Origin: Trema orientale
Taxonomy: Eukaryota > Streptophyta > Magnoliopsida > Rosales > Cannabaceae
DNA: 64,000 nt
NCBI GenBank assembly: GCA_002914845.1
Contig: JXTC01000044.1
Span: forward strand, 571,420 to 635,419
Reading direction: 5' to 3'
The notes under the pieces were generated by a model. The model made no database searches and was not told the DNA's origin. It saw only the letters and a list, made by a program, of their open reading frames with translations. This document shows, piece after piece, positions 1 to 12,365 of the stretch. Both the position numbers and the translations under genes were made by a program. Positions within the stretch are counted from its first letter, which is position 1. The number at the start of each line of letters is the position of its first letter.

Positions 1-265
1 TGTGATGACCCGAAGTGTTGTGCTGATAGTTAAAACTTAAAAAAAAAAAAAACCAATAATATCACCAGGGGAAAATAACTCAAGACTCAGATTTAGCTCA
101 CATCTAATAAAAACTGCGAATTAGATTAAAAAAAGAGGAAAAAAAAATCTTGTAAGTGTCCTCTTCTCTAAGAAAAGTGAAACCCTTTCTCTTTCTTCCT
201 TCTTCTCCACTAAACACATTCAAATCTCAACCATTTTTCTTCTCCACTAAACATCTTTCTCAACC

Positions 266-645
266 CTGCATTTCGGCTTTTGACAAGAAGAAATTAATCC
301 ACCTTGTTAAGTATTATTCAGAAGATTATGCCATAGAGCTCATGATACTCGATGATCAACTCGAAATATATACTCTTGATGTAAATTTTTTTGCTTGAAG
401 AGCATTGATGATCTTGCAAAGAAAATGATTGATATAAGAAAAACAAATGTATATCCATTAGTTTATCGGCTTGTGACGTTGATATTAATTTTACCAGTTG
501 CTACTATTACTGTAGAAAGAGTATTATTTTTCTTGAATTTTATCAAGAATCAATTACGCAATAGAATGACTGATCAATTGATAAACGACAATTTTCTTGT
601 ACATATGAAGAAAGTTATCTTTGATAATCTTATATATATATATAT
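266..645 (+). mobile_element. hAT transposase C-terminal relic (DNA transposon fragment)
   Basis: Two plus-strand frames together resemble the C-terminal part of plant hAT transposases (the TTF-type / zinc finger MYM-type 1-like group). The first frame (about 270-380) reads FDKKKLIHLVKYYSEDY and then LDDQLEIYTLDV. The second (395-640) reads DLAKKMIDIRKTNVYPLVYR, then LPVATITVERV and KNQLRNRM, which is the hAT dimerisation region. The two parts lie in different frames with a short stretch missing between them, and a (TA)n tract follows, so this is a dead fragment. No zinc finger, catalytic core or terminal repeat is visible; the rest may lie left of the window or be lost. Confidence 0.8.
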
Positions 646-740
646 ATATATAAGCCCGTTACAACAAATTCTGGCTTCGTCCCTAGTCTTTCGGATGGTA
701 ACTTATGGTATACATAGAGACGATGCTGCGAACCTGTAGC

Positions 741-1936
741 AGGGCTGTTACACGGAACTAGCGAAAGCATGTTTCCGTATGTTGACATAAACTGGTCTGG
801 AAGCATTACATTTCTTTTGGTTAGTTTGATGTTGAAAAAAAAAAAAAAAAGAAAGAAAAAGTGGCGTTAGTTCATTTGAGAACCGTAAGTTACGTAGAAG
901 AAATTGTTTGCGTTTGCCAAAATTTTTTTACTGCTGTGATTCGTAGTTTTTGTAAAAGAAATAACATGCCAATTTTTTATTTATTTATTTTGTTTTGGTG
1001 GTAGTGCTAACAGTATATTATCTATGTCACTTTATGGTTTCTTGATCTGTTCCTTTCAGTGTCTAGGCTTGAAATCTCTTTCTTTAACTCCATATCATCA
1101 TGCTTTCTGCTCTAATTGCACCATCATCTTGCAACATCAGTAAAAGCCGCAGGCGTGTGAAGGAATCACCATGGAAGCACAAATAATCAACTTACATGTT
1201 TGCTTCTGATGGAACTTCCGAGCGGCGTTCGCCCTTTGCTAATTTGAACCTGAATTCGAGGAGAAGAACATAGGATCTTTGTGTCGGAAGCATGTAGAGT
1301 GATGAAACTGATTTTCAGCTCTTCGTAAGCATTCAGTGGGGACCAAATGTTATCTTCACCATTAACATAATCACTTAGAACTTCTAAAACTCGAAACTTA
1401 TGGTTAGAAATTTAAGTATCTTTTTCCATCTGTTAACAGTTATATTGGGTATCTTTCAATATTTGTAAAGCCCTGGTGGGAGTTATATATCATTTGATGC
1501 ATTCAGCACTTAAAAAATGATTAGTTTCTAAGATTCGTATATCTCTTGCTATCTCCTCTACATGTACCCTTCTCTGTTTTCCCTTCTATCATATTTGAGT
1601 TCTATCAAGTGACATCTCTCCTTGACATTCAAATTTATTCTTCCTTTTTTTATCAGTTAAATATGGATACAGAACTTTAAGCTGATTCCATGGGGTTTTA
1701 TCTTGTGAATGAAAATCATAAGATATCAAAATCAACAAAAGCAACGAACCAAGTTCATTCAGTGGAGTTCAAGACATTAATTACGGTTTTGAACAAATAA
1801 TTGGAGTCTTGCATGGTATCAACTCATACATTAAGGAGACAAAGTTCTCTATCCTGTAGCAATGATGAGGATACAACATCAACTAACTATACTACATATA
1901 TATGTGTGGGAGTATACACGTATATATATTGTTTTT
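741..1936. other. Intergenic stretch, no gene seen
   Basis: No coding frame with family resemblance on either strand. The segment near 889-905 (GTAAGTTACGTAGAAG) resembles sequence upstream of the F-box gene near 3318-3334 and near 3910-3925, so degraded copies of the F-box flank may extend here. The 3' untranslated region of the F-box pseudogene would lie at the right end. Confidence 0.5.
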
Positions 1937-3177
1937 TCAGGCAACAAGATGGTGCTGAGTAGGATGACCGGCAAAGGCTGCAGCAATAGAAATGAGACTA
2001 CCCACATGGACGATTGTCTCAAACTCAGTAGGAAGCCCTTCAGTCCAAATATCCTTGAACTCTCCACAACCTGGATTAAATGATACCAAACAATTATCTC
2101 CATGTGAAAACAAAATTTCATCACCACCCTTTAAATTGCATAAAACTCGAAAAGCTCTTTTCCTAGTCCCATTGGGTCTGTAGCCACGAGGAGCACAGTT
2201 CATTCTAAATCCCTGTGGGACATAATCCGGAATGACCAATTCTTTGGTCCAGGACTCCTTCACATTGTAATCCTTCAAAACCCATATCTCATTTTCTCCA
2301 AATTGAGACGAAATGACGGCCGAAAGACAGTTGTTTAGTGTCACAAGATGGTTGAGAAACTTGTTTAGACCCAACCCAATAGGCTGTGAGATGACTTGAA
2401 ACTCCTCAGTATCCAAGTCAAATGAAATAATGTCTGCGTATTTATTCTCCAGTCAGAGAGCACGTTGTCAGCCAATGAAGATTTCCATTGACCAATACGT
2501 CGGAGAATGGATGAGTAATAGGTTTGTTAAGTCTGATCTATGTGTCTCCACTCAGAATCACCCAAGGTATGAACATAAACCTCAATCATCCTAATGGCTT
2601 CAGTTCCATCTCTATAATACACAATCTTTATGGCCTTGTATTTCTTAATCCTTGGATGGAATCCAAATCCAAAAACTACCCTCAAAACTCTCAGATGTAG
2701 AGGAGTGAATAAGTTGGGTAACGCTCTGTATTCTCTGGTAAAAGGGTTGAAAATGAAGAGTGGATCATGATTAAAACGGTAATATAAACAGAGTAGACCA
2801 TTACAGGAACCCACTATATCAAATTCAGGTGGTGTGGACTCAAAGCAAAAGTTGGGAGTCCTTGCCAAGAACATGTTTTCAGGGCTGCTTAAATCGACGA
2901 AGTAAAGCTTGCTTATGGGGTAGTCAGAGAAACATACAACGAATGGGTTGTGGTCGTTTGCACGAGATAGATGCATTGAAGTTAACCATGGATATTTCAC
3001 TAAAGAATAGTAGAGTTGGGAGACTAACTTACACTGCAGAAGTGAAGTTAGAGGCAACCTGGAGAGTATGTCAAAGACGACTTCACTGGGGAGCCCTCCT
3101 AGTCCCGGAGAGACACTTAGGTGGGCTTTTTTTTGGCTTCTGTTTCTGTTGTGTTCATTCTCGTCGTTTGATTCCAT
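1937..3177 (-). pseudogene. F-box protein gene (F-box/FBA type), frame-disrupted
   Basis: An intact copy would be an SCF ubiquitin-ligase substrate receptor of about 410 residues. The most likely start is the ATG at 3177 (MESNDENEHNRNRSQ); a longer in-frame start at 3258 adds a hydrophobic stretch unlike the family. The F-box core reads GLPSEVVFDILSRLPLTSLL. A CPR1-like F-box-associated region follows, with VGSCNGLLCLY, FIFNPFTREYRALP and VFGFGFHP. After ...WRHIDQT the frame meets TAA at 2527-2529. Homology continues one frame over (NKPITHPF, LVNGNLHWLTT), then shifts again near 2445-2450 to DTEEFQVISQPIG, and runs to a stop at 1937. Two independent frame changes in one intron-less gene argue for a pseudogene, although assembly error is possible. 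Which substrate it bound cannot be told. Confidence 0.8.
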
Positions 3178-3559
3178 TAAGTGAAGAAGAAAATAGAAGA
3201 AAAGGTCGAAGATTAGAAGAGAAACAGCTTCATGGTAAGGAGGCAATACTTGGTCCAATATAATGTATAATTGTTTGGAGCGGATTCAGCAAGAACTTTT
3301 TTTGTCCGGATGCTTTTTTAAGTTACGTAGAAGATGCAGTGTTGAATATATAATATGACACTATAATAATATAGCGGGTCAGTCAACAAAACTAAAATTC
3401 GTCTCTATAATTATATAGTAGGTCTAGAAAAGGAATCAAAGGTTAGTTTAGAAAAGGAATCAAAGGTTAGTTTATCTTTAATTGATAAGCTGTTTTACCA
3501 TTTTCAATTTCAGATCCACAACAGCTGTTTTATCTTTAGGGCCTTCTATTAAGGAGTAA

Positions 3560-4030
3560 TCAACTTTGGCAACTCAGTGGCAGCTTCACTGAATAGTTTG
3601 GAGACTAACTTGCACTGCAGAAAAGATATTAGGGGCATGCTCAAGAGTACGCCAAAGAAGACTTGGCGAGCCCTTCCAGCCTTCCATGGAGATGCTCAGT
3701 TAAGCTTGGTTTTCACATTGGTTTCTGTTATTTTGATTCTCATCCTTTGGTTCCAGGAAGTGAACAAAATAAAAGAATAGGGGGTTAATATAAATAGGAA
3801 CAATCTGATGGGAAGGAGATATGGCACAGGACAACGTAGAATTTATAATTGTTTGGAAGAGCTTTATACCGAATTCAGCAAGAAAACTAAATTGTCCGAA
3901 TGCTTTTGTTAATTATGTAGAAGCTGGTTTTGAAAGAATAAAGACTAATTTATCAACTCCAAGACATAGTCCAAAATAATATACCATTGTTTTGTATAAT
4001 AATATTGCGGATCAAACCACAAAACTAACT
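3560..4030 (-). pseudogene. Duplicated 5' stump of the F-box gene with its upstream flank
   Basis: The minus strand around 3590-3690 encodes GLARQVFFGVLLSMPLISFL followed by QCKLVSKLF. This aligns with GLPSEVVFDILSRLPLTSLL and QCKLVSQLY of the neighbouring F-box gene. The sequence upstream of each copy also matches: the TTGTTTGGA...ATTCAGCAAGAA...TTGTCCG...TACGTAGAAG series at 3270-3340 recurs at 3849-3925, and an AATAATAT(A/T)GCGG(G/A)TCA segment lies further up in both. The rest of the gene is absent, so this is a truncated tandem duplication and not an active gene. Confidence 0.7.
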
Positions 4031-4345
4031 TCTCACCCTGTTTTAGTAAATTACGTAAAAGAAAGAAAAGTACATGTCATTTATCTTTAATTGCATCGGC
4101 TAGTTAGTTTGAAAATTGTATTCTCATTTTTAATTTCTGATCTTATGTTATCCTTTCAATGTCAGTTTGATCTCCCTAGGTCCGAACTAGAAATTAGTAA
4201 TGGTGGGATAAGTTCTTGTGCTGCGTGTGAAAAAAGAATACCGAGTGAATTAAACTCTATTTCTATTAAGATACACAACTTCTGTAATACTGTCATTGGT
4301 GTGGAGGATACTCACAGAGGATATCGCTGTATAACCATGAGGACC

Positions 4346-7300
4346 TTAGCTATCATCTTCTATTGTTGAAGTTCTTAAAAACAACTCTATTTCTTCCAAC
4401 AGACGCTTATTTGAGTAATATGATTCACAAGAAAACCTGTCTTGAGACGACTTAGATGACATCAAGTAAATAAGATGCTCACATACTTTTCCCAAGTCAT
4501 GGGACATGGTGACAACCTTCTTTATGTGCTCATCTTCACAATCACCTTGGGTGTTATCAGTGTATAATCGTTTTCTGCAAGCCTGCAATATTGACAATAA
4601 TGAATAACATGAAAATCTCCAACAAGTCATGGGACTAATAAGTCTGCTCACTGCTTACTAAAACTAACATAACATAAATACTCATGTTTGTTCATCGTTA
4701 AAATGTACTCAACGGGAGAAAAAATTTTGATTATCATTATAAGGTGGCCATTTGAAGACTAAAACAAAGCAAACAAAAGCATGACGTAGGGCAAGGAATT
4801 CTCACCCGGAAGACCTGATTTAGACTTGCAATCTGTTCTTTCTTCAAGAACCCAGAGCTCAGTAGCTCTCGGAATAAAACTACAATCTCTGAGGTTACAT
4901 TACTGGCCGTGAGGTTTTCGATTATGCCAGATATGCAGGGATCATCAAACAAAAACCTCATCCAATCAGGAATCTTCTCCAGCTTTAGCAACGCAACAGC
5001 TACATAAACCGCAGGCTTGTGCTCATTAATGAAGGATAAACATGGAGCTGACATGGACACTGCCAGCTCTTCCACAATCAGCCTACTCCAATTGTTCTTT
5101 CCAATCACAGTCGTATCCTGTGTGTCCAGCATTTCGCACCCTAAAATCATCGATAGGCAGAGGCTGCAGTTCAGGGCCACCTGGTTGTCACTGTAGAAAA
5201 CCAAGCCCTCTAATACAGTGACAACAGACATTAGGTACTCGACAGTGCACTTTAGCTCTTCACTTTCTCTATTTCTCTCGTCTGTTATTCTGGCAAACAA
5301 CTCCAATAAACAATACGAAGCAACAAGCTTGACCTGAGGAGACCCAAAATATATCAGTCTGCACAAGTCATGGCAAGGAATTCCAACAACGGAAAGTGGC
5401 TGCGTCCTATCTGGTGGATCAAAGAAACTTTGCCAATCGATGCTTCCTGGTAAAACAGCATGCAAACTAGAGCAATAAAGAAATTAGCTTCAAATAGTTG
5501 GTACCAAAGTGATGAACCAAAATATTGGCACCAACCTTTTTAAAGAGAAGTAACTTAGTAGAAGAACAAATACTAAATGCTCTCCATAGCTTGTTCCCTC
5601 GTCATGGTCAACCAAAGCAGGCCCCTTTAGACATGCTTCGTGGACCATGCTGTCAATTGTTGAGACCAGAGAAGAATTGAAAAGAATGATTTTCGAAGCT
5701 TCTATGAAAGCATTGCTCATCGAGTGGTTCAAAATTAAGGAAAGAATGCCAATGACTAAAAGATTATCTTGAGTCCAATTGCTAGCAGGTTCTGCAGTGA
5801 TAAAGTAGTCCAACAACTGCAGCAAAAAAAATAATTTTGAAAAAAAAAAAGAAAAAGACCGACTAGTTGCCTAAAACTAAGAGCAAATTTGATCAAAGAA
5901 AAAAAGTTATCCACCTTCATAATCACTGCTAGCCATATTTCATCATCAGAAAGGGTTTCAAGGTGCACTGAAGATAATATGTTAAAAATCAAAACGAACA
6001 GTTGCATGGATATCTGTGATGACAATGTATGGTTCTTTTCACTATAAAGAGTATGAATTGCATTCCCGATATTATTCAAGAATAGAGCATCTGAAGCAGC
6101 TGGAGAAATGTTGACAATTCTAGTGAGAAGATTTACTAAAGAGATTATATCATTTTCTTGAACTTCTTCCTTGACGAGTTTCGTTAGTAAGCATATAAGT
6201 AGTCTTGCCCCATAGTTATCTCCTGATGCTACTAACTCTGCAATTGCTTGTACATTCACAAGACAAATATTGTTCTCATGAAATGTGATGTCTGAACCAT
6301 TTGAGATATTACTTCTGCAAAATTTCAGAATCTGATCAGATAACGGCTCACAAAATTTCTCTTGTTGAAACAACCATTTCAATGCTATTGGATGAATTCT
6401 TGAAGAAACTAAATCCCATTCAATATCATTGACCAGCTGGAACAGAATCCTTTCAGCCTCTGGACTATATGGGATTTGGTAGCTCACCTTGGCAAGGCCC
6501 CTATAAAAACCATAAAGATACAGAAGTCTCACTACTGTAGATGAATCAGTGGCCCCACGTCGGAAGTCACTACCATTGGCAAGAATGTATTCTTCCAGAG
6601 AAGCTAAAACTAGCTTTTCATCTGCAAGTCTGTGGGACTAGTCAAAGATGAGAATCAGATAGACACCAATTGTAAAAGTAAATCAAAGGGGAAAAAGAAA
6701 GAAAAAGGCAATATAACAAGGACCATTGTCCCATTTACCTTTCATCATATAAAGAACTGGTGTATAACATTGTCAAAATGGAAGACTGAGAAGAAAACAA
6801 TTCCAAATTATAGGAGCTCCTTTGGCCAAGTAGAAAGAGCAAATCAATGGGATCAGACGGTAGACATAATGCAGCATCTCTAATGGATTGACCAGAATCC
6901 TTTCCCAGAATAATATCCACTAGTGAACCGAGTACAAAATATACTTTCTGTTTCATTTTATCTGTAGGAAATAAGCCTAAACATCCAAAGGACAAACTGA
7001 ACCAAGAGGATGAAACCAGTTTCTGTGCAAATTCTGTGGCTTGTATGTCAGAATCCCAAAGCAGTATTGAATGAAAAGTTTCCAGTACTCCCAGGACCAT
7101 TTCCTCCTTGATTTCCTTGAAGAAAGTTACAAACCAAGGTAACAAATGTACTGCACATATATCCACAATGCAATTTCGTACTTCAATGTTAGTGGTGTCG
7201 GGAAAGTTTTCGTCATGACTGTAGACATACACCTCCTTAAGTAGGTACAGCGAATGCAAAAGTTGACAGGAATCTTTTTCAGGGACACAGAGACAAGTTA

Positions 7301-10284
7301 AAACAGAATGTTGTGATGCTTCTTTAATTGTTGCCAGATTCAAAGTCCCTTGAGAAGACGGAGATTTTAAGAGAGACACAAAGATTGAGCAAGCCATTGT
7401 AAATGTCTCCGGAAGCATTCCCATCTCACCCTCAGCATGCTTTTCAAGCATCCTTGTCAAAAGAGAAACTAGTTCTTTTATTTGAGAAGTGGATGGTATT
7501 CCAGGACACTCAGCAATACAGTTCCATATGAGCTTTAGTGTCTGACTTTGAACTGGATGGAAAGGTACTTCAGCCACGTACCGTAATACTGGAATCAGAG
7601 TTGAAAAACCAACAACTAGCCTCTGTTTGAAGGCATGATTAGCTGTAGATAAAAGATCAAGTACCTGGAGGCAAGAGTTGACAACTGGATCTTTACACTC
7701 TGTTCATTAACAAAGTTCATTAGCTAAAGAATGTATATTTCCTGGAAAGAACTTCAAGTAGAACTAAGCTAAATAATTCCTTGAGGCTAACACATTGCAC
7801 ACATGATACTTCAAGAGAGGCTAATAGATAATAGTTACCGTTAAGTTCTTAAGTGCCAGTTAATGAAACTGAGGTAATATTACTATGACTGAGGTAATAT
7901 TACTATGTATTTAAAAAGTAAAGAAATAAATAACAGAGGTGATAGAGTATGAAATTATGCACAATTTCCAAAACCAAACCTTTCATTTTGATCAACTATT
8001 AGAATTGAAGGCAGCATTTTTGGTGCCTCAATAACCGGAAATGCCCAAACTCCTAGTCCAATATCACATTCTTCAATCTAATAGATTGTCTATCACTCAT
8101 TATCACTGAGAAACTTAGCTCACCTGACAACCTAAGGATTTCAAATACATAATCTGCAATATTATCTTCCACCAGGACTTCAATCTCTTTGCTTGAAGTA
8201 CCTTCCGAAGACATATAATAGAAGAGCAAATTTAGTGTACTGATTTGGACTTGGCTATCCGTTGAAAGCAGTGGACCTTTGATGGCTTCAGCAAATAAGA
8301 CATTCAAAGGTGACCCATCTATTCCATCTTCTGTCATCTGCATTAAGCTATCTGCTTCACCGGAATACATGCTAATCGTATCAACTGTAAATGCATTTAC
8401 GAATAACCCCCTCTGCGCCAATACCGTCAAAAGTGCTAGACAAATTTAATTGAAAAATTTTAGTCCAGAGAAGGTGAGAGTGGTAAAAATGACCATGACA
8501 TAAAAAAGAAAAAATAGATTCATATAAATTCCGCATGCAATTCGTAACAACCAAGTAACCAACAAGGTCTCACCCTTAAAGTTACAAGTTGGCATAAAAT
8601 GGGTACTTGTTATGAGTTTGAAATGAGGTTTAAACCGAAGCAAAAGTGGTATTGAACTTTAAACATGAGTCCGGAGTGAAAAACTAACTAAAGCAAAAGG
8701 AAATAAAGCAGAGTTCAGAGAGAAAGTCAACTAAAAAGAATAAACAAAACCCAATAAACAAAGCAAAGTATGGAATAAGATAATCAAGAAGAAACTGACA
8801 ACAAACCTACACAATTCAACCGGACATCATCAATTTGGGTCTTCACAAGGGCCTCCAATGACAAGTGCAACAACTTAGGACAAAAGGTAGGTAAAATATC
8901 AACTCCATCATCATCCTGGAGAACGGACAATCTGTACAAAACAAAAAGGATCTCTCCACGAATCTCCTCGCTGCGTTGAGGTAGAATGAAAGCAAACTTT
9001 TAGTCGCCGACTACGATTTGGTAAACACAAAAAAGAAAGTTGAAACTTCTTGATTTGCTTCATTTATTACCTCGGCAATTGAAGACCTCCAACAAGATTG
9101 GAAACAAGGCCATATTTATCTTTGATGTGAACATAAGGATTATCCTTCTCACATTTTAACAGAATACCGAAGCAGTGAAGCTGCAATTTTTGAAACATCA
9201 AGAACAAACATCAACAGTATGCTCTTGGAACGAAATCCCTGAAAAATCTAGCTCAATCTCCAGAAATTTGTCCGGTGAAAACCCCTACTCTTTACAGTCA
9301 AAAGTAAACTGCAGCTTCGTAATTAAATGCACAAATTTACCAGAACTACCTAGGGCATAACTTACAAAAATATTGCCAAACAACATTACTAGTAGTGAAA
9401 TTAAACATGAAAATTTGCCAGAATTACCAACGGCATTACGCGTTGCTCCTAATTTTCCTTTCTCTCGTTTTTTTCAGCAACCAAACAAACATCCAATTTA
9501 CATTTCCCTATTGCACTCTTGATTAATTTTCAAGAAAAACCAAAAACAAAATTCTAGTTATGGAATTAAGAAAGAAATCTACCAGAATCACCAGCGGCAT
9601 AACGATTTTACGAATAGAATTGCAAATCCTAATTTTCACTCTCTCTCATTTTCTCAGCAACCAAACAAAACATCCAAACACCACACAATTTTCACAACTA
9701 AATCAACAAAACAAACCGAAAATTCTAATCCATATTACCATGAACACCTGACGGCGACTCCATCCCAGAGCACCGGAAGAGAGCCGATCCGAAACCCTAG
9801 CGACAAAGCTTCCATGAACGGAGGAGGAATCGGCGGAGGCGCGGCAGAGAGCGGCGACGAGATCGGTGACCTGGCTGGCGATGGGGGCGTCGTCGAAGGA
9901 GGAGAGAGCGGAGACGAGAGGGGAGATGAGGAGGAGAGGGTGGAAGGCGAGGAGGGAGCGGAGGAAGGGGGGTTGGGAGAGGGCGATGGAGAGCTGAGAG
10001 AGAGCGTAGGAGACGTGGAGAGTCGGGGAGTGAGGGTCGGAGACGAGGTTTGAGAAGCAGAGGAGGCAAATGGCGCCGCCCTCTTGGCTGTGGAGGATCA
10101 GAGAGGACCTGTGGCCTTGCGAGCACGATGAGGATGGTGATGATGTCGTTAATGGCGGGGGTGGTTGGCTCGAAACGCAGTGTCGTATATCTTCTTCGTT
10201 GTCGTTGTCGTATTCTTCTTCCGCTGGTTCGCGGTAGTAGCAGGAGTAGTAGTCTGGAAGGTCCTCCGTGTCGTCGAAGTACAT
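4346..10284 (-). CDS. PRD1: PRD1, putative recombination initiation defect 1 (meiotic DSB formation)
   Basis: Nuclear meiotic protein needed with SPO11 to form the double-strand breaks that start recombination; its animal relative is MEI1. Nine exons chain in phase: 9739-10284, 9071-9180, 8807-8970, 8124-8435, 6739-7699, 5915-6629, 5536-5816, 4806-5466, 4346-4582, giving 1,328 aa against about 1,330 in Arabidopsis. Recognised segments are [58 protein letters not shown] and [12 protein letters not shown]. The acidic, proline/serine-rich N-terminus ([17 protein letters not shown]) precedes a long alpha-helical, repeat-like body with no catalytic motif. The start is the first ATG at 10284, about 100 bp below a TATAAAT. 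No stop or shift breaks the chain. Exon 1 is GC-rich, which produces long antisense shadow frames. Confidence 0.93.
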
Positions 10285-10383
10285 CTTCTCTGGTGGAGAT
10301 CAGGGAGGGAGGGAGGGAGAGAGAGAAAGCGCGCGCAAAGGAGAGGACTTTTTTTTGAATTTTCGCCGGCTTGGTTTGGTGGC

Positions 10384-10390
10384 ATTTATA
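10384..10390 (-). promoter_or_regulatory. TATA-box candidate of PRD1
   Basis: TATAAAT on the minus strand, about 100 bp upstream of the PRD1 start codon and within the usual plant TATA-to-ATG distance. A GA/CT-rich leader follows. Assigned by position and sequence only. Confidence 0.5.
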
Positions 10391-10586
10391 GTGAAGAATG
10401 GACACGTCAGATAATAGTTTCCCTTGGAATCTGATTTTTTTTTTTTTATTATTATTACTGTTTCTATTACTATTACTGTTACTAGAGTGCTAACAACACC
10501 CCACTTTCGGCCTCTGTCTCAGTTGCTGCCTAAGAAGTTGACATGTATGCAATAGTTTTGCACAGCTAGCTGAGTCCAAAAATGAG

Positions 10587-12365
10587 GGGAAATTGACATG
10601 GATGGTTCAAATTCAAATTGATTTTTTTAGTTCACTTTTTCAAAATGATATTTATAGTTTAAAATAATGACCTTTTTAGTTATTTTTGGATAGAGGAAAA
10701 ATAGTCATTCTGAAATTGCCCTTCTGCCATTTTATGTTTAGTTACTAGTAGTCACAATTTTGTGACTGATATTTTTTTTTGGAATATTGTGAATTTTTGA
10801 AGACGTGAGTAGTCTCATAATTTTATGACTGATGGTCACAATTTTTATGACGCCTTTTCCGGGTATTTTTTAAATTGTTACATTACTCACAATTTTGTTA
10901 TTGGCAGTCACAATTTTGTGATTGTTGGTCAAAGTTTGTTTTACATCATTACGAATAGTTAAAAGAATTTATATTTTAGTGCAACCAATAGTCACACATT
11001 TGTGACGGCCAGTAACAAAAGATAGAGAACCTGTCACTTGATTCATCTTGATTTATTTTATCATTACGAATATTGTGAATTTTTGAAGACATGGGTAGTG
11101 TCATAATTTTGTGACTGATGGTCACAATTTTTATAACACCTTTTTCCGAGTATGTTTTAAATTGTTACATTACTCATAATTTTGTTATTGGTTGTCTCAA
11201 TTTTGTTATTGCTGGTCAAAGTTTGTTTTACATCATTATGAATAGTTAAAAGAATTTATATTTTAGTGGAACCAATAGTCACACATTTGTGATGGGCAGT
11301 AACAAAAGATAGAGAACCTACTACTCGATTCATCTTGATTTTTTTTGTCACACATAATTAGTCACCCAATTAATGTTCCACAAAATATTATTCATTTTAT
11401 TCATTGTTTCCAAGAAACTATTGACTAGTAAATTATATTGATATTTTTTTACAATATATGTATCACATTCACCAAATTAGTGCCCACATTACAAAATTAA
11501 AATAAATATTCACATTAGCTAACAATGGTTTAGTAACAACTATTTACCAATGGCTAACAATGCCCATAACTCACACAAAATCTAATTTCACATGAAATCC
11601 ACAACTTACAGATTAGAAGTCACAATGTGTGACTTTTGGTTATACAATCGCTAATAGTAGACAATATCTGTAACTTAAAGTCACAAAGGTTGTGTCAATA
11701 GGACTTACTTGGAGGCAAATTTGAAGAGGGCTCAGAAGAAATCAGGCTCACAATCTCTTTTTTGGTGCCTTTTTCCGACTAACCAAACCCAATTCCTTCT
11801 CTTCCCTAACTTCCCTCCTCGATCTTCTCGTATTCCTAGGCGACGCAGAACCCAATAAATCCAACTGAGATGTTCTGCTCTTGTACCACCACCTAGACCC
11901 AACCCATTCCACGTGCTCGTTAGCCATTTCAAGCTAATTGATGAGATGAGTCTTAGATCTCCAAAGAGAAGTCGTTGAAGAGGGACGAAACTAGGAGATT
12001 TGAGAGACAAAGTGGAAAATGACAGAGTCCTCCTGGAGGACGGTTCGATAAGATCAATGGAGAGATGAGGAAGATTTTCGGATTAGGCGAGGTGCGAGAC
12101 CAATTTAGTTTGGGGTCGGGGCTCAAATCTAATAAAAATGGAGAGAGAGAAAGAGAGAGAGAGAGAAAGGGAGAGAGCGTGTGGATGAATGAAGGAGAAA
12201 GACGATTTTGACGCTCGTGATTGATTCTCTTATGTGATAAGGGTATTTAGAGCCAAGGGTATTTTAAACTTTTTGTTGCCTAGAGAGTATTAAAAATGTC
12301 ATTTTAAAAAAGTGAATTAAAAAAGTCAAATTGACCTAAATTAGAAGTATCTAGATCAATTTCCC
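10587..12365. mobile_element. Non-autonomous Mutator-like element, 1.78 kb, nested in the outer element
   Basis: The ends are GGGAAATTGAC (10587) and, inverted, GGGAAATTGATC (12365). The inverted repeats continue at lower identity for about 80 bp (CAAATTGA, TAGTTCACTTTTTCAAAATGA against AATTCACTTTTTTAAAATGA). The flanks AAAAATGAG (10578-10586) and AAAAAAGAG (12366-12374) form a 9-bp duplication with one mismatch, which is diagnostic for the Mutator superfamily. No transposase frame is present. The interior holds a 286-bp tandem duplication and many GTCACAA motifs; the GC-richer part at 11,730-12,200 could be captured sequence but I do not recognise it. Confidence 0.8.
10783..11345. repeat. 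286-bp tandem duplication with recurring GTCACAATTTTGTGA motifs
   Basis: Copy 1 starts at 10783 and copy 2 at 11069, both with AATATTGTGAATTTTTGAAG; both end near AGAGAACCT...GATTCATCTTGAT. They differ by scattered substitutions (for example GACGTGAGTAG against GACATGGGTAG). Near-palindromic GTCACAATTTTGTGAC elements occur in and just before the units (for example 10751-10766). Such dense subterminal motifs in other transposons serve as transposase binding sites; that role here is inference. Confidence 0.85.

Noticed and set aside
2829-3263. 144-codon plus-strand frame over the F-box gene
   Set aside because: Antisense shadow; the minus strand holds clear F-box homology across the same bases.
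9797-10434. Long overlapping frames on both strands opposite or beside PRD1 exon 1
   Set aside because: They are Arg/Pro- or Gly/Glu-rich by-products of GC-rich coding sequence; only the frame starting at 10284 joins the PRD1 exon chain.
11732-12010. 92-codon minus-strand frame inside the Mutator-like element
   Set aside because: No recognised domain, no partner exons, and it sits in a repeat; captured gene fragment remains possible but unsupported.
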